Part shown: in pieces, positions 16,096 through 25,560 of the stretch | Numbering within the stretch: position 1 is the first letter of the stretch | How the letters are laid out: the number at the start of each line of letters is the position of its first letter | DNA from: Bacillota bacterium | GTDB taxonomy: Bacteria; Bacillota; Negativicutes; DSM-13327 | Assembly: GCA_017889585.1 (NCBI GenBank) | Contig: JAGFZX010000010.1 | Coordinates: 1-64,000, forward strand | Length of the DNA stretch: 64,000 nucleotides | Reading direction: 5' to 3' | Translations under genes and position numbers: made by a program | Notes under the pieces: generated by a model | Database searches by the model: none | What the model saw: the letters and a program-made list of their open reading frames with translations, nothing else | What the model was told of the DNA's origin: nothing

Positions 16096-16797
16096 ATGTT
16101 TATAGCAGATAACTTAGCTCAGATTATAGAAAATATTAATATCTCAGCCAATAAAGCAAGTTATATAGGAAAAAATATATCGGATAGTGTTAAGCTTGTA
16201 GCAGTAACTAAAAATCATAGTGTATTAGCGGTGCGAGAAGCTATTGCTGCAGGAGTAATGGCAATCGGTGAAAATCGGATTCAAGAAGCCATTGATAAGG
16301 CGCAAGGACTTAATGCCTGCGTAGAATGGCAACTTATTGGACATTTGCAAACAAATAAGGTTCGTCAAGCAGTATCATTATTTGATATGATTCAATCTGT
16401 TGAAAGTGAACGATTGGCTATCGAAATTGATCGTGCTGCTGGTAAAATTGGTAAGCGCCAAGATATTCTTATGCAAATTAATGTGGCTAATGAAGATACT
16501 AAGTTTGGAATATCTGCCAGAGAGGTTATGTCTTTGGGGCGGTTTATCAGCAATTTAGAGCATGTGAGACTATGCGGACTGATGACAGTTGCTCCGTTTT
16601 ATGAAAATACCGAATTTGCTAGACCGATATTTCGGGAGATGTATCAGTTGTTTATGGAACTACGGGATGCTAACTTAGTGAATACCAAAGTGGAATGGTT
16701 GTCGATGGGAATGACAAACGACTATATAGTTGCTATCGAAGAGGGTTCTAATTTAGTACGTATTGGTACAGGGATATTTGGTCAGCGTCAATATTAA
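16096..16797 (+). CDS. yggS: YggS-family pyridoxal-phosphate homeostasis protein (YlmE)
   Basis: A 233-residue PLP-binding protein of the PLPBP family, which keeps vitamin B6 and amino-acid pools balanced. The PLP lysine is in KLVAVTKNH (K39), followed by GENRIQEA and WQLIGHLQTNK. The phosphate-binding end is WLSMGMTNDYIVAI with IRIGTGIFG at the C-terminus. ATG 16096 is chosen because GGAGGG lies 8 bases upstream; the upstream frame to 16060 lacks a site. It is followed after 16 bases by sepF, as in other Firmicutes. Confidence 0.95.
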   Translation: MFIADNLAQIIENINISANKASYIGKNISDSVKLVAVTKNHSVLAVREAIAAGVMAIGENRIQEAIDKAQGLNACVEWQLIGHLQTNKVRQAVSLFDMIQSVESERLAIEIDRAAGKIGKRQDILMQINVANEDTKFGISAREVMSLGRFISNLEHVRLCGLMTVAPFYENTEFARPIFREMYQLFMELRDANLVNTKVEWLSMGMTNDYIVAIEEGSNLVRIGTGIFGQRQY

Positions 16798-16813
16798 GGA
16801 GGTATGGGGAAAT

Positions 16814-17248
16814 ATGAAATTCATGGAAAAAGTTTGGGGTGGCCTTGGCTTACTTGAACCAGCAGAAGTAGACGAAGAACAAGAACAAAAAAATAAAGTT
16901 GGCGAAGGTGAATCAATTAAAGGGAAGAAAAACAGTAATATAGTTAATCTACCTACTGCGCAAAAACAAATGAAAGTTATGGTGGTTGAGCCCTTTGCTT
17001 TTGATGATGCTCAACATGTAGCCGATCATTTAAAAAATCGTAAACCTGTTGTGGTTAATTTTGAAAATTGTGATAAAGAAGTTGCTAAACGAATGATTGA
17101 CTTTATTAGTGGCACTACTTATGCTTTAGGTGGTAGTATTCAGAAAATTGGTAATAATATTTTTTTGTGTGCCCCTAATAATGTCGATGTTACTTATAGT
17201 CCCCATGAGGAAGGGGCAGATAAAGAATTTCTACCATGGAATAAATAA
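16814..17248 (+). CDS. sepF: Cell division protein SepF
   Basis: A 144-residue membrane-associated FtsZ partner. An N-terminal amphipathic start (MKFMEKVWGGLGLL) can bind membrane. A charged linker rich in E and K follows, then the SepF fold: VEPFAFDDAQHVADHLKNRK, PVVVNFENCDKEVAKRMIDF and ISGTTYALGGSIQKIG. SepF tethers and bundles FtsZ at the septum. AGGAGGT sits 9 bases before ATG 16814. It lies between yggS and proC, matching the ylm cluster. Confidence 0.95.
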   Translation: MKFMEKVWGGLGLLEPAEVDEEQEQKNKVGEGESIKGKKNSNIVNLPTAQKQMKVMVVEPFAFDDAQHVADHLKNRKPVVVNFENCDKEVAKRMIDFISGTTYALGGSIQKIGNNIFLCAPNNVDVTYSPHEEGADKEFLPWNK

Positions 17249-17269
17249 TGCTTACAATATGGAGGATCT

Positions 17270-18091
17270 ATGTTACAAGGTAAAAAAATAGGTTTTATAG
17301 GTAGCGGTGCGATAGCTGAAGCACTTATTGGTGGTATAGTAAAGGCTGGTTTAATAGCCTCGAGTCAAATTGTTATTAGTGATATTTCGCAATCGCGTCT
17401 AGACTATATGCAAGAAAAGTTGGGTGTTCATACCACTTTAAATCTTCAAGAAATAGTTAACGGGGTAAATATATTATTTTTAACTGTCAAGCCTCAAGTG
17501 ATACATAGTGTGCTAGATGTGATTGCCCCATTCGTATCACCAGCAACTTTGGTCGTATCTGTTGTCGCAGGAGTTAGTACTAAGGTTTTACAAGAAAGAA
17601 TGCCCTGTGTACCAATTATAAGGGCGATGCCAAATACTCCTGTAGCAGTCGGCGAAGGCATGACGGTGATTACACTGGGAGAGTATGCTGGGGAACAAAA
17701 TGGAGAATTAGTATTAACTATTTTTGGCTCTGTTGGGAAAGCAATTAAAATGGAAGAAAGCGTTATGGATGCAGTCACGGGGCTCTCGGGTAGTGGTCCT
17801 GGCTATGCCTTTGTATTGATTGATGCTTTATCCGATGCTGGTGTATGGGTAGGGTTGTCTCGGCAGAATGCATTGATTATGGCAGCTCAGACACTGCTTG
17901 GGGCTGCTAAAATGGTTCTTGAAACTGAGGAACATCCAGCAAAACTCAGAGATATGGTAACATCGCCGGGTGGTACAACCATCGCTGGTATTCATGTGCT
18001 AGAACAACGGGGTGTACGGGTAGCTTTAATGGATGCAGTAAAAGCTGCTACTAAGCGTTCGCAAGATATGGGGAAAAAACCAAATGAGTGA
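17270..18091 (+). CDS. proC: Pyrroline-5-carboxylate reductase
   Basis: 273 residues. The last step of proline synthesis: NAD(P)H-dependent reduction of pyrroline-5-carboxylate. The N-terminal Rossmann motif is KKIGFIGSGAIAEALIGG. The dimerisation and catalytic region contains RAMPNTPVAVGEGM, AVTGLSGSGPGYAFVLIDAL and the signature MVTSPGGTTIAGIHVLE. The ribosome-binding site is ATGGAGG. The stop overlaps the ylmH start by 8 bases, so the two are translationally coupled. Within a division cluster proC occupies the place of ylmG in some relatives. Confidence 0.97.
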   Translation: MLQGKKIGFIGSGAIAEALIGGIVKAGLIASSQIVISDISQSRLDYMQEKLGVHTTLNLQEIVNGVNILFLTVKPQVIHSVLDVIAPFVSPATLVVSVVAGVSTKVLQERMPCVPIIRAMPNTPVAVGEGMTVITLGEYAGEQNGELVLTIFGSVGKAIKMEESVMDAVTGLSGSGPGYAFVLIDALSDAGVWVGLSRQNALIMAAQTLLGAAKMVLETEEHPAKLRDMVTSPGGTTIAGIHVLEQRGVRVALMDAVKAATKRSQDMGKKPNE

Positions 18092-18869
18092 ACGAGAGAA
18101 AATTTTACGTTATTACCGGGGTAGCGGTGATGGGGATTTGGCAGCTAGATTATTAGAGTTAGCAGAAACAGCCTTGCGCAATCGTAAATATAAAGTGAGC
18201 GAATTTCTCGATCCTTATGGTTATAGTATTGCTGAAACCATCGGAGCACATTATGGTAATTTGAAATTGTTATCGAATGGCGGCTATAGTGGTGCTGAAC
18301 GAGTAAAAGCAATTTTTGTTAATAATGAATTTCGGGGAACACCTGATTTGAATGTCGAAGTATTGGCAGCAAAGTGGGATGAACGGTATTACCAGCTAAC
18401 ACATCGAGATGTGCTGGGAGCATTAATGGGACTGGGTATTAGACGAGAGATTATTGGTGATATCATTATGTGTGGCCAGGGATGTCAAATGATTATTGAT
18501 GCATCATTGACAGGTTTTATTATTCAGGATTTTAAAGCGATTGGTCCAGCACCTGTAGTTGTGTCTCGCTTAAATTTGTCAGATATTGTACCTCGCGAGG
18601 AAAAAATTAAAGAAATCAGGACGACGGTAGCTTCTCTTAGATTAGATGTTATCGCCGCAGCAGGTTTTGGTACTTCCCGGACGACAATGTCTGATGAAAT
18701 TGGGGTAGGCAAATTAAAAGTGAATTGGCAGGATGCTAAAAATAGTGCTCAGCCCATTAAAATTGGCGATATTATTTCCATGCGTGGACGTGGGCGTGTT
18801 GAAGTATGTGAATTATTAGGTCAGACTAAAAAGGGCAGAATCAGTATCTTATTAAAGCGCTTTATGTAG
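18084..18869 (+). CDS. ylmH: YlmH-type RNA-binding protein (S4 domain)
   Basis: 261 residues. The N-terminal two-thirds is the YlmH-specific domain (LLELAETALRN...EFLDPYGYSIAETI, then NGGYSGAERVKAIF and LTHRDVLGALMGLGIRR). The C-terminal S4 domain is DVIAAAGFGTSRTTMSDEI with GKLKVNWQDAKN. YlmH binds ribosomal RNA or tRNA and has been linked to rescue of stalled large subunits. It overlaps the proC stop and precedes divIVA by 16 bases. Confidence 0.92.
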   Translation: MSEREKILRYYRGSGDGDLAARLLELAETALRNRKYKVSEFLDPYGYSIAETIGAHYGNLKLLSNGGYSGAERVKAIFVNNEFRGTPDLNVEVLAAKWDERYYQLTHRDVLGALMGLGIRREIIGDIIMCGQGCQMIIDASLTGFIIQDFKAIGPAPVVVSRLNLSDIVPREEKIKEIRTTVASLRLDVIAAAGFGTSRTTMSDEIGVGKLKVNWQDAKNSAQPIKIGDIISMRGRGRVEVCELLGQTKKGRISILLKRFM

Positions 18870-18885
18870 ATGAGGAGGGGCAATT

Positions 18886-19332
18886 ATGCTAACGCCATTA
18901 GATATCCATAATAAAGAGTTTAAAAAAAGTTTTCGTGGGTATAATGAAGAAGAGGTTGATGAGTTTCTTGATAAAGTGATAAAAGATTATGAACAGTTAT
19001 ATCGGGAGAATATTGAAATAAAAGAAAATTTGGATCGACTTAATAGTAAGTTGGAGCATTTTCAACACATGGAGAATACATTACATAATACATTGATCAT
19101 TGCTCAAGAAACTGCTGAAGAAGTCAAATTTAATGCAAAGAAAGCAACTGAACTAATGATTAAAGAGGCGGAAGTTCAAGCTCAAAAATTGATCGAGGAA
19201 GCTTCGAACAAAGTTCGGCGTATGTCTAACGAGTATGAAGGACTGCAAAAACAGGACCAGATATATCGTATGCGGGTGCGTAACTTAGTGCAGGCCCAGT
19301 TAGAGATCTTGGGTGAAGTCGTCGAGGATTGA
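18886..19332 (+). CDS. divIVA: Cell-division initiation protein DivIVA
   Basis: A 148-residue coiled-coil protein that senses negative membrane curvature and marks poles and septa. The N-terminal membrane-binding region LTPLDIHNKEFKKSFRGYNE is followed by EEVDEFLDKVIKDYEQLYRE, then a long heptad coiled coil from about residue 35 to the end. GAGGAGGGG is the ribosome-binding site. It closes the cluster that begins with pgeF and precedes the ileS leader. Confidence 0.95.
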   Translation: MLTPLDIHNKEFKKSFRGYNEEEVDEFLDKVIKDYEQLYRENIEIKENLDRLNSKLEHFQHMENTLHNTLIIAQETAEEVKFNAKKATELMIKEAEVQAQKLIEEASNKVRRMSNEYEGLQKQDQIYRMRVRNLVQAQLEILGEVVED

Positions 19333-19335
19333 TAT

Positions 19336-19364
19336 TTGACGAAGTGTAGTTCTTTATGTATAAT
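19336..19364 (+). promoter_or_regulatory. Promoter of the ileS T-box transcript
   Basis: TTGACG and TATAAT are separated by exactly 17 bases. Transcription would begin near 19371, upstream of the T-box leader. Confidence 0.85.
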
Positions 19365-19371
19365 GTAATAG

Positions 19372-19634
19372 TTATATATTATACATATTTATACTAGTGA
19401 TGATGGAGAGAGTAACCAGAATATGTGATTTTACAGCGAGTTAGGAATAGTGTGAGCCTAATAAAAACGTTCATGGCGAAGATCACTCCTGAACTGCGAA
19501 CCGAAAGCTCAGTAGGCTTCGCCGTTTGACGAGCGTTATTTCGTTTAGTAGTGGCTGTAAAAAGTCATTAGGGTGGTATCACGGGAAACAACCTCTCGTC
19601 CCTTCTGGGATGGTGAGGTTTTATTTTTTTGGAG
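19372..19634 (+). promoter_or_regulatory. T-box riboswitch (isoleucine tRNA sensing)
   Basis: The leader holds the T-box core AGGGTGGTATCACGGG (about 19569-19584). A terminator hairpin with AACCTC/GAGGTT arms and a TTTTATTTTTTT tail follows at 19592-19630. In the long Stem I the likely specifier is ATC at 19482-19484, an isoleucine codon, in GAAGATCACTCC. Uncharged tRNA-Ile would pair with the specifier and the T-box and prevent termination, raising ileS expression. Confidence 0.93.
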
Positions 19635-19642
19635 GTGTTATT

Positions 19643-22429
19643 TTGGATTATAGTAAAACACTTAATTTGCCACAAACAGAATTTCCTATGCGTGGTAATT
19701 TGCCGGAACGAGAACCCCAATTACTGGAATATTGGGAACAACAGAAAATTTATGAAAAACGTACAACACAAGTTGGTAAACCTAAATTTGTACTACATGA
19801 CGGACCGCCCTATGCTAATGGTAATATTCATATTGGTCATGCTTTAAACAAGACTTTAAAGGATATTATTCTAAAATATAAATCCTTGCGCGGTTTTAAT
19901 ACTCCCTATGTGCCTGGTTGGGATACACATGGCCTGCCGATTGAGCATGCTGCCGTTAACATACTGGGACTTAATCGTCATGAACTTGACCCCCTAGAGT
20001 TACGGCGGGAATGTAAAGAGTATGCATTAAAATTTGTAGATACCCAACGTGATGATTTTAAACGTTTAGGTGTTGGTGCTAATTGGGATAACCCTTATGT
20101 AACACTACATCGTGAGTATGAAGCCAAACAAATTGAAGTATTTGGCGAAATGGCCAAAAAGGGCCATATTTACAAAGGGTTAAAATCAGTGTACTGGTGT
20201 ACTTCTTGTGAAACTGCGCTGGCTGAAGCTGAAATTGAATATGCTGAGAAAAAATCTCATACTATATATGTTAAATTTCCCTTGGTAGATGATAAGGGTA
20301 CATTGCCTACCGGGGTCGATGCTAGCAAAGTATATGGTGTAATATGGACAACTACACCTTGGACAATGCCAGCTAATGTGGCGATTGCTATTCACCCTGA
20401 ATTTGAATACGCATGGGTGGAAAGTATGGGTAACGTATATCTTTTTGCTGTTGAAATGATTGAGGCAGTGGCCAAAGCAAATGGTCTTGAAGATTACACC
20501 ATACTCACAACCATGAAAGGTGCTGATCTTGCTGGTGTCATTTTTACCCATCCTTTTATAGAAAGGCAATCACCGATTATCCTAGCTGATTATGTTACCT
20601 TAGAACAAGGTACGGGTTGTGTGCATACGGCACCAGGGCATGGCCCAGACGACTTTGATATGGGTGTGAAATATGGTTTGCCGATTATTAATCCAGTTGA
20701 CCATGCGGGGCGATTTACTGCTGAAGGTGGCGCTTTCCAAGGACTGTTAGTACATGATGCTGATGTTCCGGTGATTAAGGAACTCGCAGCGCGTGGTATG
20801 CTGCTTGGTAAAGGTAAAGTAAAACATCAATATGCTCATTGCTGGCGTTGTAAAAACCCTATCATTTACCGGGCAACTGAACAATGGTTTGCATCAGTAG
20901 ATGGGTTTAGAGAAGAGGCGCTGCAGGCTATTAAAGATGTGCAGTGGATTCCTAGCTGGGGTGAAGAACGTATTCATAACATGGTAGCTGATCGTCATGA
21001 TTGGTGTATTTCGCGACAGAGAATATGGGGTGTACCTATTCCTATTTTCTATTGTTCTAGTTGTAATGAGCATGTCATTAATGATGTCACTATCAATCAT
21101 GTTAAAGAAATATTTCGCAATGAAGGGTCAGATGCTTGGTGGGCAAAAACTACAGCAGAATTATTGCCAGCTGGCTTTATTTGTTCCCATTGTGGGCATG
21201 ATACTTTCCGTAAAGAAACAGATATTATGGATGTTTGGTTTGATAGTGGGTCTAGCCATGCTGCTGTATTAGAGCAACATGATGAGCTTACATGGCCTGC
21301 CGACTTATATTTGGAAGGTAGTGACCAGCATCGAGGTTGGTTCCAGTCCTCGCTATTAACTTCAGTAGCAACAAAGGGGATTGCACCTTATAAGGCAGTA
21401 CTGACCCATGGTTTTGTGGTCGATGGTGATGGACGCAAAATGTCTAAATCCATTGGTAATGTTATTTATCCCCAAGAAGTGATCAATAAATATGGCGCAG
21501 ATATTCTACGATTATGGGTAGCTTCTGCTGATTATCAGGGCGATGTTCGTATTTCTAATGATATCTTGAAACAATTGTCGGAAGTATATCGTAAAATACG
21601 TAATACATTCCGCTATATTCTAGGAAGTGTGAGTGACTTTAATCCCAATACTGATAAAGTTAATTATCAGGAATTATTGGAGATTGATCGTTGGGCTCTT
21701 ATGCGGTTAGAGCAAGTCCATGAAAAGGTGACTACAGCTTATGAGGAATATGAGTTTCATCTTATTTATCATACTGTGCACAATTTCTGTACTGTAGACC
21801 TAAGTTCTATCTATTTGGATATTCTAAAAGACAGAGTGTACACTGGTGTACCTGATTCTGTGGAACGGCGTGCAGCGCAAACTGTCATGTATGAAATACT
21901 AAATACTTTGGTTAGAATTATTTCACCTGTACTGACATTTACTGCTGAAGAAGTGTGGCAACATATTTCTAAAGCGGAAAATATGCCAGAAAGTATACAG
22001 TTAGCGGATTGGCCAGTTGCTCATCCGGAATACCTTGATGCTCAGCTAGAAGCAAAATGGAATAATCTACTGGCTATGCGTAGTGAGATTACCAAGGTAT
22101 TAGAAACTGCTCGTCGCAATAAAGTAATTGGACATTCTTTAGATGCAAATGTTACTGTTTATGCTGATGGAGAGGTATTCGCGCAATTAATGGCTATGAG
22201 TAAAGACTTGGCTAATATATTAATTGTTTCCAATGTAAATGTTCTTGAAAATGTTGATCAAGCACCAGAACACGCCACAAAAGCTCCCAATATGGCATTG
22301 GCTATTATTGTATCGCAAGCTGGGGGCGAAAAATGCGAACGCTGCTGGATTTACAGCGATACAGTAGGACAGTCTGCCGAACATACTACATTGTGTCAAC
22401 GTTGTGCTAGCGTAGTTGAAAAATTATAA
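19643..22429 (+). CDS. ileS: Isoleucyl-tRNA synthetase
   Basis: 928 residues, class I synthetase that charges tRNA-Ile and edits valine. The HIGH motif is in [19 protein letters not shown], the editing domain in [15 protein letters not shown] with the [10 protein letters not shown] block, and KMSKS in [13 protein letters not shown]. The C-terminal zinc finger is CERCW with LCQRC. TTG at 19643 is chosen because GGAGGTG lies 7 bases upstream and the protein then starts [18 protein letters not shown] as in relatives; the frame is open upstream through the terminator, which would not be translated. Controlled by the T-box at 19372. Confidence 0.97.
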   Translation: MDYSKTLNLPQTEFPMRGNLPEREPQLLEYWEQQKIYEKRTTQVGKPKFVLHDGPPYANGNIHIGHALNKTLKDIILKYKSLRGFNTPYVPGWDTHGLPIEHAAVNILGLNRHELDPLELRRECKEYALKFVDTQRDDFKRLGVGANWDNPYVTLHREYEAKQIEVFGEMAKKGHIYKGLKSVYWCTSCETALAEAEIEYAEKKSHTIYVKFPLVDDKGTLPTGVDASKVYGVIWTTTPWTMPANVAIAIHPEFEYAWVESMGNVYLFAVEMIEAVAKANGLEDYTILTTMKGADLAGVIFTHPFIERQSPIILADYVTLEQGTGCVHTAPGHGPDDFDMGVKYGLPIINPVDHAGRFTAEGGAFQGLLVHDADVPVIKELAARGMLLGKGKVKHQYAHCWRCKNPIIYRATEQWFASVDGFREEALQAIKDVQWIPSWGEERIHNMVADRHDWCISRQRIWGVPIPIFYCSSCNEHVINDVTINHVKEIFRNEGSDAWWAKTTAELLPAGFICSHCGHDTFRKETDIMDVWFDSGSSHAAVLEQHDELTWPADLYLEGSDQHRGWFQSSLLTSVATKGIAPYKAVLTHGFVVDGDGRKMSKSIGNVIYPQEVINKYGADILRLWVASADYQGDVRISNDILKQLSEVYRKIRNTFRYILGSVSDFNPNTDKVNYQELLEIDRWALMRLEQVHEKVTTAYEEYEFHLIYHTVHNFCTVDLSSIYLDILKDRVYTGVPDSVERRAAQTVMYEILNTLVRIISPVLTFTAEEVWQHISKAENMPESIQLADWPVAHPEYLDAQLEAKWNNLLAMRSEITKVLETARRNKVIGHSLDANVTVYADGEVFAQLMAMSKDLANILIVSNVNVLENVDQAPEHATKAPNMALAIIVSQAGGEKCERCWIYSDTVGQSAEHTTLCQRCASVVEKL

Positions 22430-22520
22430 AGAAAACTTGGCTTCGACCAAGCCTCAGCGCAGGCAGAAGCCTTAGTTGCTCTTACTTAGAATTGAGAAAG
22501 TGTTATACTTTCTGATTCTG
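22428..22520 (+). repeat. Interspersed palindromic repeat, copy C (full)
   Basis: Starts at the ileS stop codon. It contains CTTGGCTTCGACCAAG (stem-loop), GCGCAGGCAGAAGCCTTAG, CTCTTACTTAGAATTGAGAA and AGAAAGTGTTATACTTTCT (stem-loop). With 48991-49081 it is one of the two longest copies and defines the family. Confidence 0.75.
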
Positions 22521-22533
22521 TAAATTTATCTTT

Positions 22534-22563
22534 AAAAACCGGGATTTTATCCCGGTTTTTTTT
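22534..22563 (+). terminator. Terminator of ileS
   Basis: AAACCGGGAT pairs with ATCCCGGTTT around TTT, followed by eight T. Confidence 0.9.
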
Positions 22564-22613
22564 CATTGTTATGGAGATAATAAAAGGAGGAGGAACGTTT
22601 TGGGGAGTAAAGA

Positions 22614-22898
22614 ATGAAAAATGAGTTGATTAATGTACAATTAGAAAAATTGGTTCACCATTTAGAATCATTCCGTATTGCTGAGTATATGGATCTATTA
22701 GAGCGTCCGGCTAAACTTATCTTAATAAATTTTATTGCAGGTATTGCCAGAGGTTTAGGAATTGCCATTGGGGCTACGGTGGTTTTTGCTGTATTATTGA
22801 ATTTTTTACACAGTCTTATTTTGCTTAACTTGCCAGGAATTGGTGGCTTTATTGCTGAAATAGTACATATTGTAGAAATGAAAAATGGAAAATTTTAA
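22614..22898 (+). CDS. DUF5665 family membrane protein
   Basis: 94 residues. A charged N-terminal half (LEKLVHHLESFRIAEYMDLL, RPAKLILINFIAGIARGLG) is followed by a hydrophobic helix (IAIGATVVFAVLLNFLHSLI) and a conserved tail PGIGGFIAEIVHIVE. This order matches DUF5665, a small family of unknown function widespread in Clostridia and Negativicutes. GGAGGAGG lies a little far upstream (about 20 bases), while GGGGAG is 8 bases away. Confidence 0.8.
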   Translation: MKNELINVQLEKLVHHLESFRIAEYMDLLERPAKLILINFIAGIARGLGIAIGATVVFAVLLNFLHSLILLNLPGIGGFIAEIVHIVEMKNGKF

Positions 22899-22919
22899 AA
22901 GACTAAGGAGTGTTTATTT

Positions 22920-23447
22920 ATGACAAAAGATGTATTTGATTGTATGCGGGAAAGTCATGCGGTACGTCATTTTAAACAGCAGGATATACCGGAACCCACA
23001 TTGAGTAGGATTTTAGAAGCTGGCTGCTGGGCGCCAAGTGCGGGAAATCTACAGCCTTGGTATTTCTATGTGGTCAAGAATCAACAAGTTAAAAACAAAA
23101 TAGCTGATGCTTGTTTTGAGCAAAATCAAATAAATGACTCGGCTGTAAGTATTGTAATATTAGCTGATCCTGCCAAATCTAATGAGCGCTATGGAGAACG
23201 TGGGGCACAATTATATTGCATTCAGGATACTGCAATTGCTGCCGAAAATATGATACTGGCAGCTTATGGACTTGGTATTGATTCATGCTGGGTAGGTGCT
23301 TTTGATGAGGTTGAAGTGCAGAGGGCCGTGGAAGCTCCGCCTAGATTGCGGGCAGTAGCAATCATTTGTTTAGGCTATAGTGCTGAAAGGCCGGACCTTA
23401 CTAAAGAACGGTTCAGAGTGGCAGATGTGACAAAGATAATTCATTAG
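22920..23447 (+). CDS. Nitroreductase family protein
   Basis: 175 residues of the FMN-dependent NAD(P)H nitroreductase superfamily. The N-terminal flavin-phosphate site R-S/A-V-R appears as RESHAVRHF, then CWAPSAGNLQPWYFYVV and a C-terminal GIDSCWVGAFDEVE with AIICLGY. The physiological substrate is unknown; small members may reduce nitro or quinone compounds, or dehalogenate. AAGGAG is the ribosome-binding site. It sits between DUF5665 and yteA in one apparent operon. Confidence 0.88.
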   Translation: MTKDVFDCMRESHAVRHFKQQDIPEPTLSRILEAGCWAPSAGNLQPWYFYVVKNQQVKNKIADACFEQNQINDSAVSIVILADPAKSNERYGERGAQLYCIQDTAIAAENMILAAYGLGIDSCWVGAFDEVEVQRAVEAPPRLRAVAIICLGYSAERPDLTKERFRVADVTKIIH

Positions 23448-23458
23448 GAGTGGGAAGT

Positions 23459-24103
23459 TTGAAGACTGATCAAATTAACTATTTTAAAAGGCGATTGTAC
23501 GACGAAAAAGAAGCTTTAATTAAGCAGATCGATATCCTAGAAGACACAGGTCTTGATCTTTCTTTCAGAGATTCTATAGATGAATTGTCTTTTTATGATA
23601 ATCATCCAGCTGATATTGCTAATGAATCATTTGAACGCAGTAAAGATATTGCTCTTCGTGATAATGCTCATATACTAATCGAAGATGTAGAGTCTGCCTT
23701 AAAAAAGATGGCTGATGGCACTTATGGATATTGCGATTTATGCAAGAAACAGATACCCCTAGAAAGGCTTGAAGCTCTTCCTTGGGCGAATGAGTGCATT
23801 GATTGTCAACGAGATGAAGATGCTTCAAACCGTGCAGGACGTCCCATAGAAGAACAATTACTTACACCTCCTTTTAAACGTACTTTCTTAGATGACGACC
23901 CTGAGAATTCTATTGGTTATGATGGTGAAGATGCACTTCAGGAAGTGATGCGCTACGGAAGTTCTGACTCACCGCAGGATGTTCCAGGCGCGCATGATTA
24001 TAATGATTTGTTTCTAAATAGTGATGAGGATGACGGTAATGTTGACCATACTGATGCGATTCGTGATCATTATTATCGGCAACCGAATAAAGGAAAGTTG
24101 TAA
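23459..24103 (+). CDS. yteA: YteA-family sporulation protein (TraR/DksA zinc finger)
   Basis: About 214 residues. The N-terminal helical hairpin resembles DksA (FKRRLYDEKEALIKQIDILE), followed by the YteA hallmark ELSFYDNHPADIANESFERS. The zinc finger is YGYCDLCKKQI...NECIDCQ (C-x2-C...C-x2-C). The acidic tail is typical of YteA proteins made during sporulation in Bacillus; a direct role on RNA polymerase is presumed from the fold. TTG 23459 is preferred because AGGAG ends 8 bases before it; GTG 23450 overlaps that site. Confidence 0.88.
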   Translation: MKTDQINYFKRRLYDEKEALIKQIDILEDTGLDLSFRDSIDELSFYDNHPADIANESFERSKDIALRDNAHILIEDVESALKKMADGTYGYCDLCKKQIPLERLEALPWANECIDCQRDEDASNRAGRPIEEQLLTPPFKRTFLDDDPENSIGYDGEDALQEVMRYGSSDSPQDVPGAHDYNDLFLNSDEDDGNVDHTDAIRDHYYRQPNKGKL

Positions 24104-24106
24104 AAT

Positions 24107-24144
24107 ATAAAACTGAGCTGTAATTTTAAGCTCAGTTTTATATT
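24107..24144 (+). terminator. Terminator of yteA
   Basis: ATAAAACTGAGCT pairs with AGCTCAGTTTTAT around a 9-base loop, with a T-rich right arm. Confidence 0.8.
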
Positions 24145-24239
24145 TAGTGGCAGTATTTATAGAGAAATAAGTGTATAATGGAAATAAGGATTTTAGGTAT
24201 ATTGATTATGAAAGTATTGACACATTAGGAGGTAGCTAG

Positions 24240-24944
24240 ATGGCAAAATCAATCAAGGCTGCAAGTATTGATATTTGCAGAATTGGCGTATTGATATTTG
24301 CTATAATTGCGTATTTGTATTTACCTGGTTTGCAGGGGTTTTTGGATGCTGGAATAACTTATTTACGATATCGTGATTTTGAGGGATTGCGTCAGTTTAT
24401 TTTATCATATGGCGAATGGGCGAGTGTTGTCAGTATTGCCTTAATGGTTATCCAGTCATTAGTTCCTATTGTGCCAGGAATAGTTATTACAATTACGAAT
24501 GCTTGGATTTTTGGCTGGCAGTATGGGGCATTGTATTCCTGGATCGGAGCATTATTAGGGGCTATTTTGGATTTTGGTGTGGCAAGATGGTATGGTCGTC
24601 TAGTTGTTGAACGATTTATAAATATAAAATATCTTACTATGACTGATATGTTTCTGGATAAATATGGCTTATTAGCTGTATTTGTTACCAGATTAACACC
24701 AATAATACCATTTAAAGTGGTGAGTTATGGTGCAGGACTAACAATTATGCCACTCTGGAAATTTGTGATTGCGACCGCAATTGGCCAAGCACCTGCAACA
24801 ATAATGTATTCGATATTAGGTCAAAATATTACACATAATCTACGTATAACAATAGCCGTTACTTCACTATTAGTTAGTATATGTGTTATTGCTTATTATT
24901 ATAGAGGAGAAATAAAACGTCGGATTTTTCCAGATAAAGAGTAA
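24240..24944 (+). CDS. TVP38/TMEM64 (DedA-superfamily) membrane protein
   Basis: 234 residues with about six hydrophobic segments. The SNARE-associated/VTT core is visible: PIVPGIVITITNAWIFGWQY, GAILDFGVARWYGR, and FVTRLTPIIPFKVVSYGAGL, with the family Arg and double Pro. Proteins of this superfamily include lipid scramblases and transporters of undecaprenyl phosphate; the exact cargo is unknown here. The ribosome-binding site is AGGAGGTAG. It stands alone between terminators. Confidence 0.88.
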   Translation: MAKSIKAASIDICRIGVLIFAIIAYLYLPGLQGFLDAGITYLRYRDFEGLRQFILSYGEWASVVSIALMVIQSLVPIVPGIVITITNAWIFGWQYGALYSWIGALLGAILDFGVARWYGRLVVERFINIKYLTMTDMFLDKYGLLAVFVTRLTPIIPFKVVSYGAGLTIMPLWKFVIATAIGQAPATIMYSILGQNITHNLRITIAVTSLLVSICVIAYYYRGEIKRRIFPDKE

Positions 24945-24961
24945 TCGAGTCTAGACTCGAT
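24944..24961. repeat. Perfect 18-base palindrome at the end of the TVP38-type gene
   Basis: ATCGAGTCTAGACTCGAT reads the same on both strands and begins on the last base of the stop codon. It lacks a T run, so it may be an operator-like or weak terminating hairpin. Confidence 0.5.
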
Positions 24962-25119
24962 GAGCTATAATACGCACTTTGAGTTATAAGACGCAGAAGA
25001 AGCAGCGTAAATGTATGTTTTGAAACAATCTTTTTAAAAAAAAATGATAGTACTTATGTGCTTTTTCTTGTAATATATAGTATAATATTAAATAGTTAAC
25101 TACATAGGAGGTGAAACTC

Positions 25120-25287
25120 ATGTATAAAATTAGCAACGAATGTATCGAATGTGGAGCTTGCGCTTCTGTTTGTCCAGTAGAAGCAATTTCCGCCGGCGAA
25201 GGTCAATATGTTATTGATGATAAGTGTATTGATTGTGGTTCATGTGCAGGAACATGTCCAGTAGGAGCTATTTCTCCAGGAGAATAA
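25120..25287 (+). CDS. Ferredoxin, 2[4Fe-4S] clostridial type
   Basis: A 55-residue electron carrier. The two cluster motifs are CIECGACASVCPVEAIS and CIDCGSCAGTCPVGAIS, each C-x2-C-x2-C-x3-CP, with the pseudo-twofold symmetry of clostridial ferredoxins. The ribosome-binding site AGGAGGTGA is ideal and a terminator follows. It is monocistronic, as usual for the housekeeping ferredoxin of anaerobes. Confidence 0.95.
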   Translation: MYKISNECIECGACASVCPVEAISAGEGQYVIDDKCIDCGSCAGTCPVGAISPGE

Positions 25288-25297
25288 GCAACATATG

Positions 25298-25330
25298 AAA
25301 AAAGTCCAGAAATTCTGGGCTTTTTTCTTT
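25298..25330 (+). terminator. Terminator of the ferredoxin gene
   Basis: AAAAAAGTCCAG pairs with CTGGGCTTTTTT around AAATT, then CTTTTT. Confidence 0.85.
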
Positions 25331-25335
25331 TTGCG

Positions 25336-25402
25336 AAATCAGAAAATATAGCACTTTTTTACTTGCGTCTGAAGACTTGGCGGTCGCCAAGTCTTTTCTT
25401 AT
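25336..25402 (-). repeat. Interspersed palindromic repeat, copy D
   Basis: On the reverse strand it reads GACTTGGCGACCGCCAAGTC (stem-loop), CAGACGCAAG, then AAGTGCTATATTTTCTGATT, the same order as copies C and G but without the CCTTAGTTG middle. Forward, its CTTGGC hairpin followed by TTTTCTT also looks like a terminator. Confidence 0.55.
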
Positions 25403-25560
25403 AAATATGCTATAATTCTTAGAGGAAAAAGTTGAATGACTAATTTAGTCAAATATGTAAATACTTATTTTAGTATAAATCTTTACCTTTGTACAAAATT
25501 TGTTTATTATATATTAAAGGCTGTTTAAGAATGTTATAGTTAGAATAGGAGCGAATTTTT

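Noticed and set aside
20186..20569. 127-codon reverse frame inside ileS
   Set aside because: Antisense to a highly conserved synthetase region, without a ribosome-binding site.
25372..25402. Stand-alone second terminator after the ferredoxin gene
   Set aside because: The CTTGGC hairpin is better explained as part of repeat copy D, though it may also terminate transcription.
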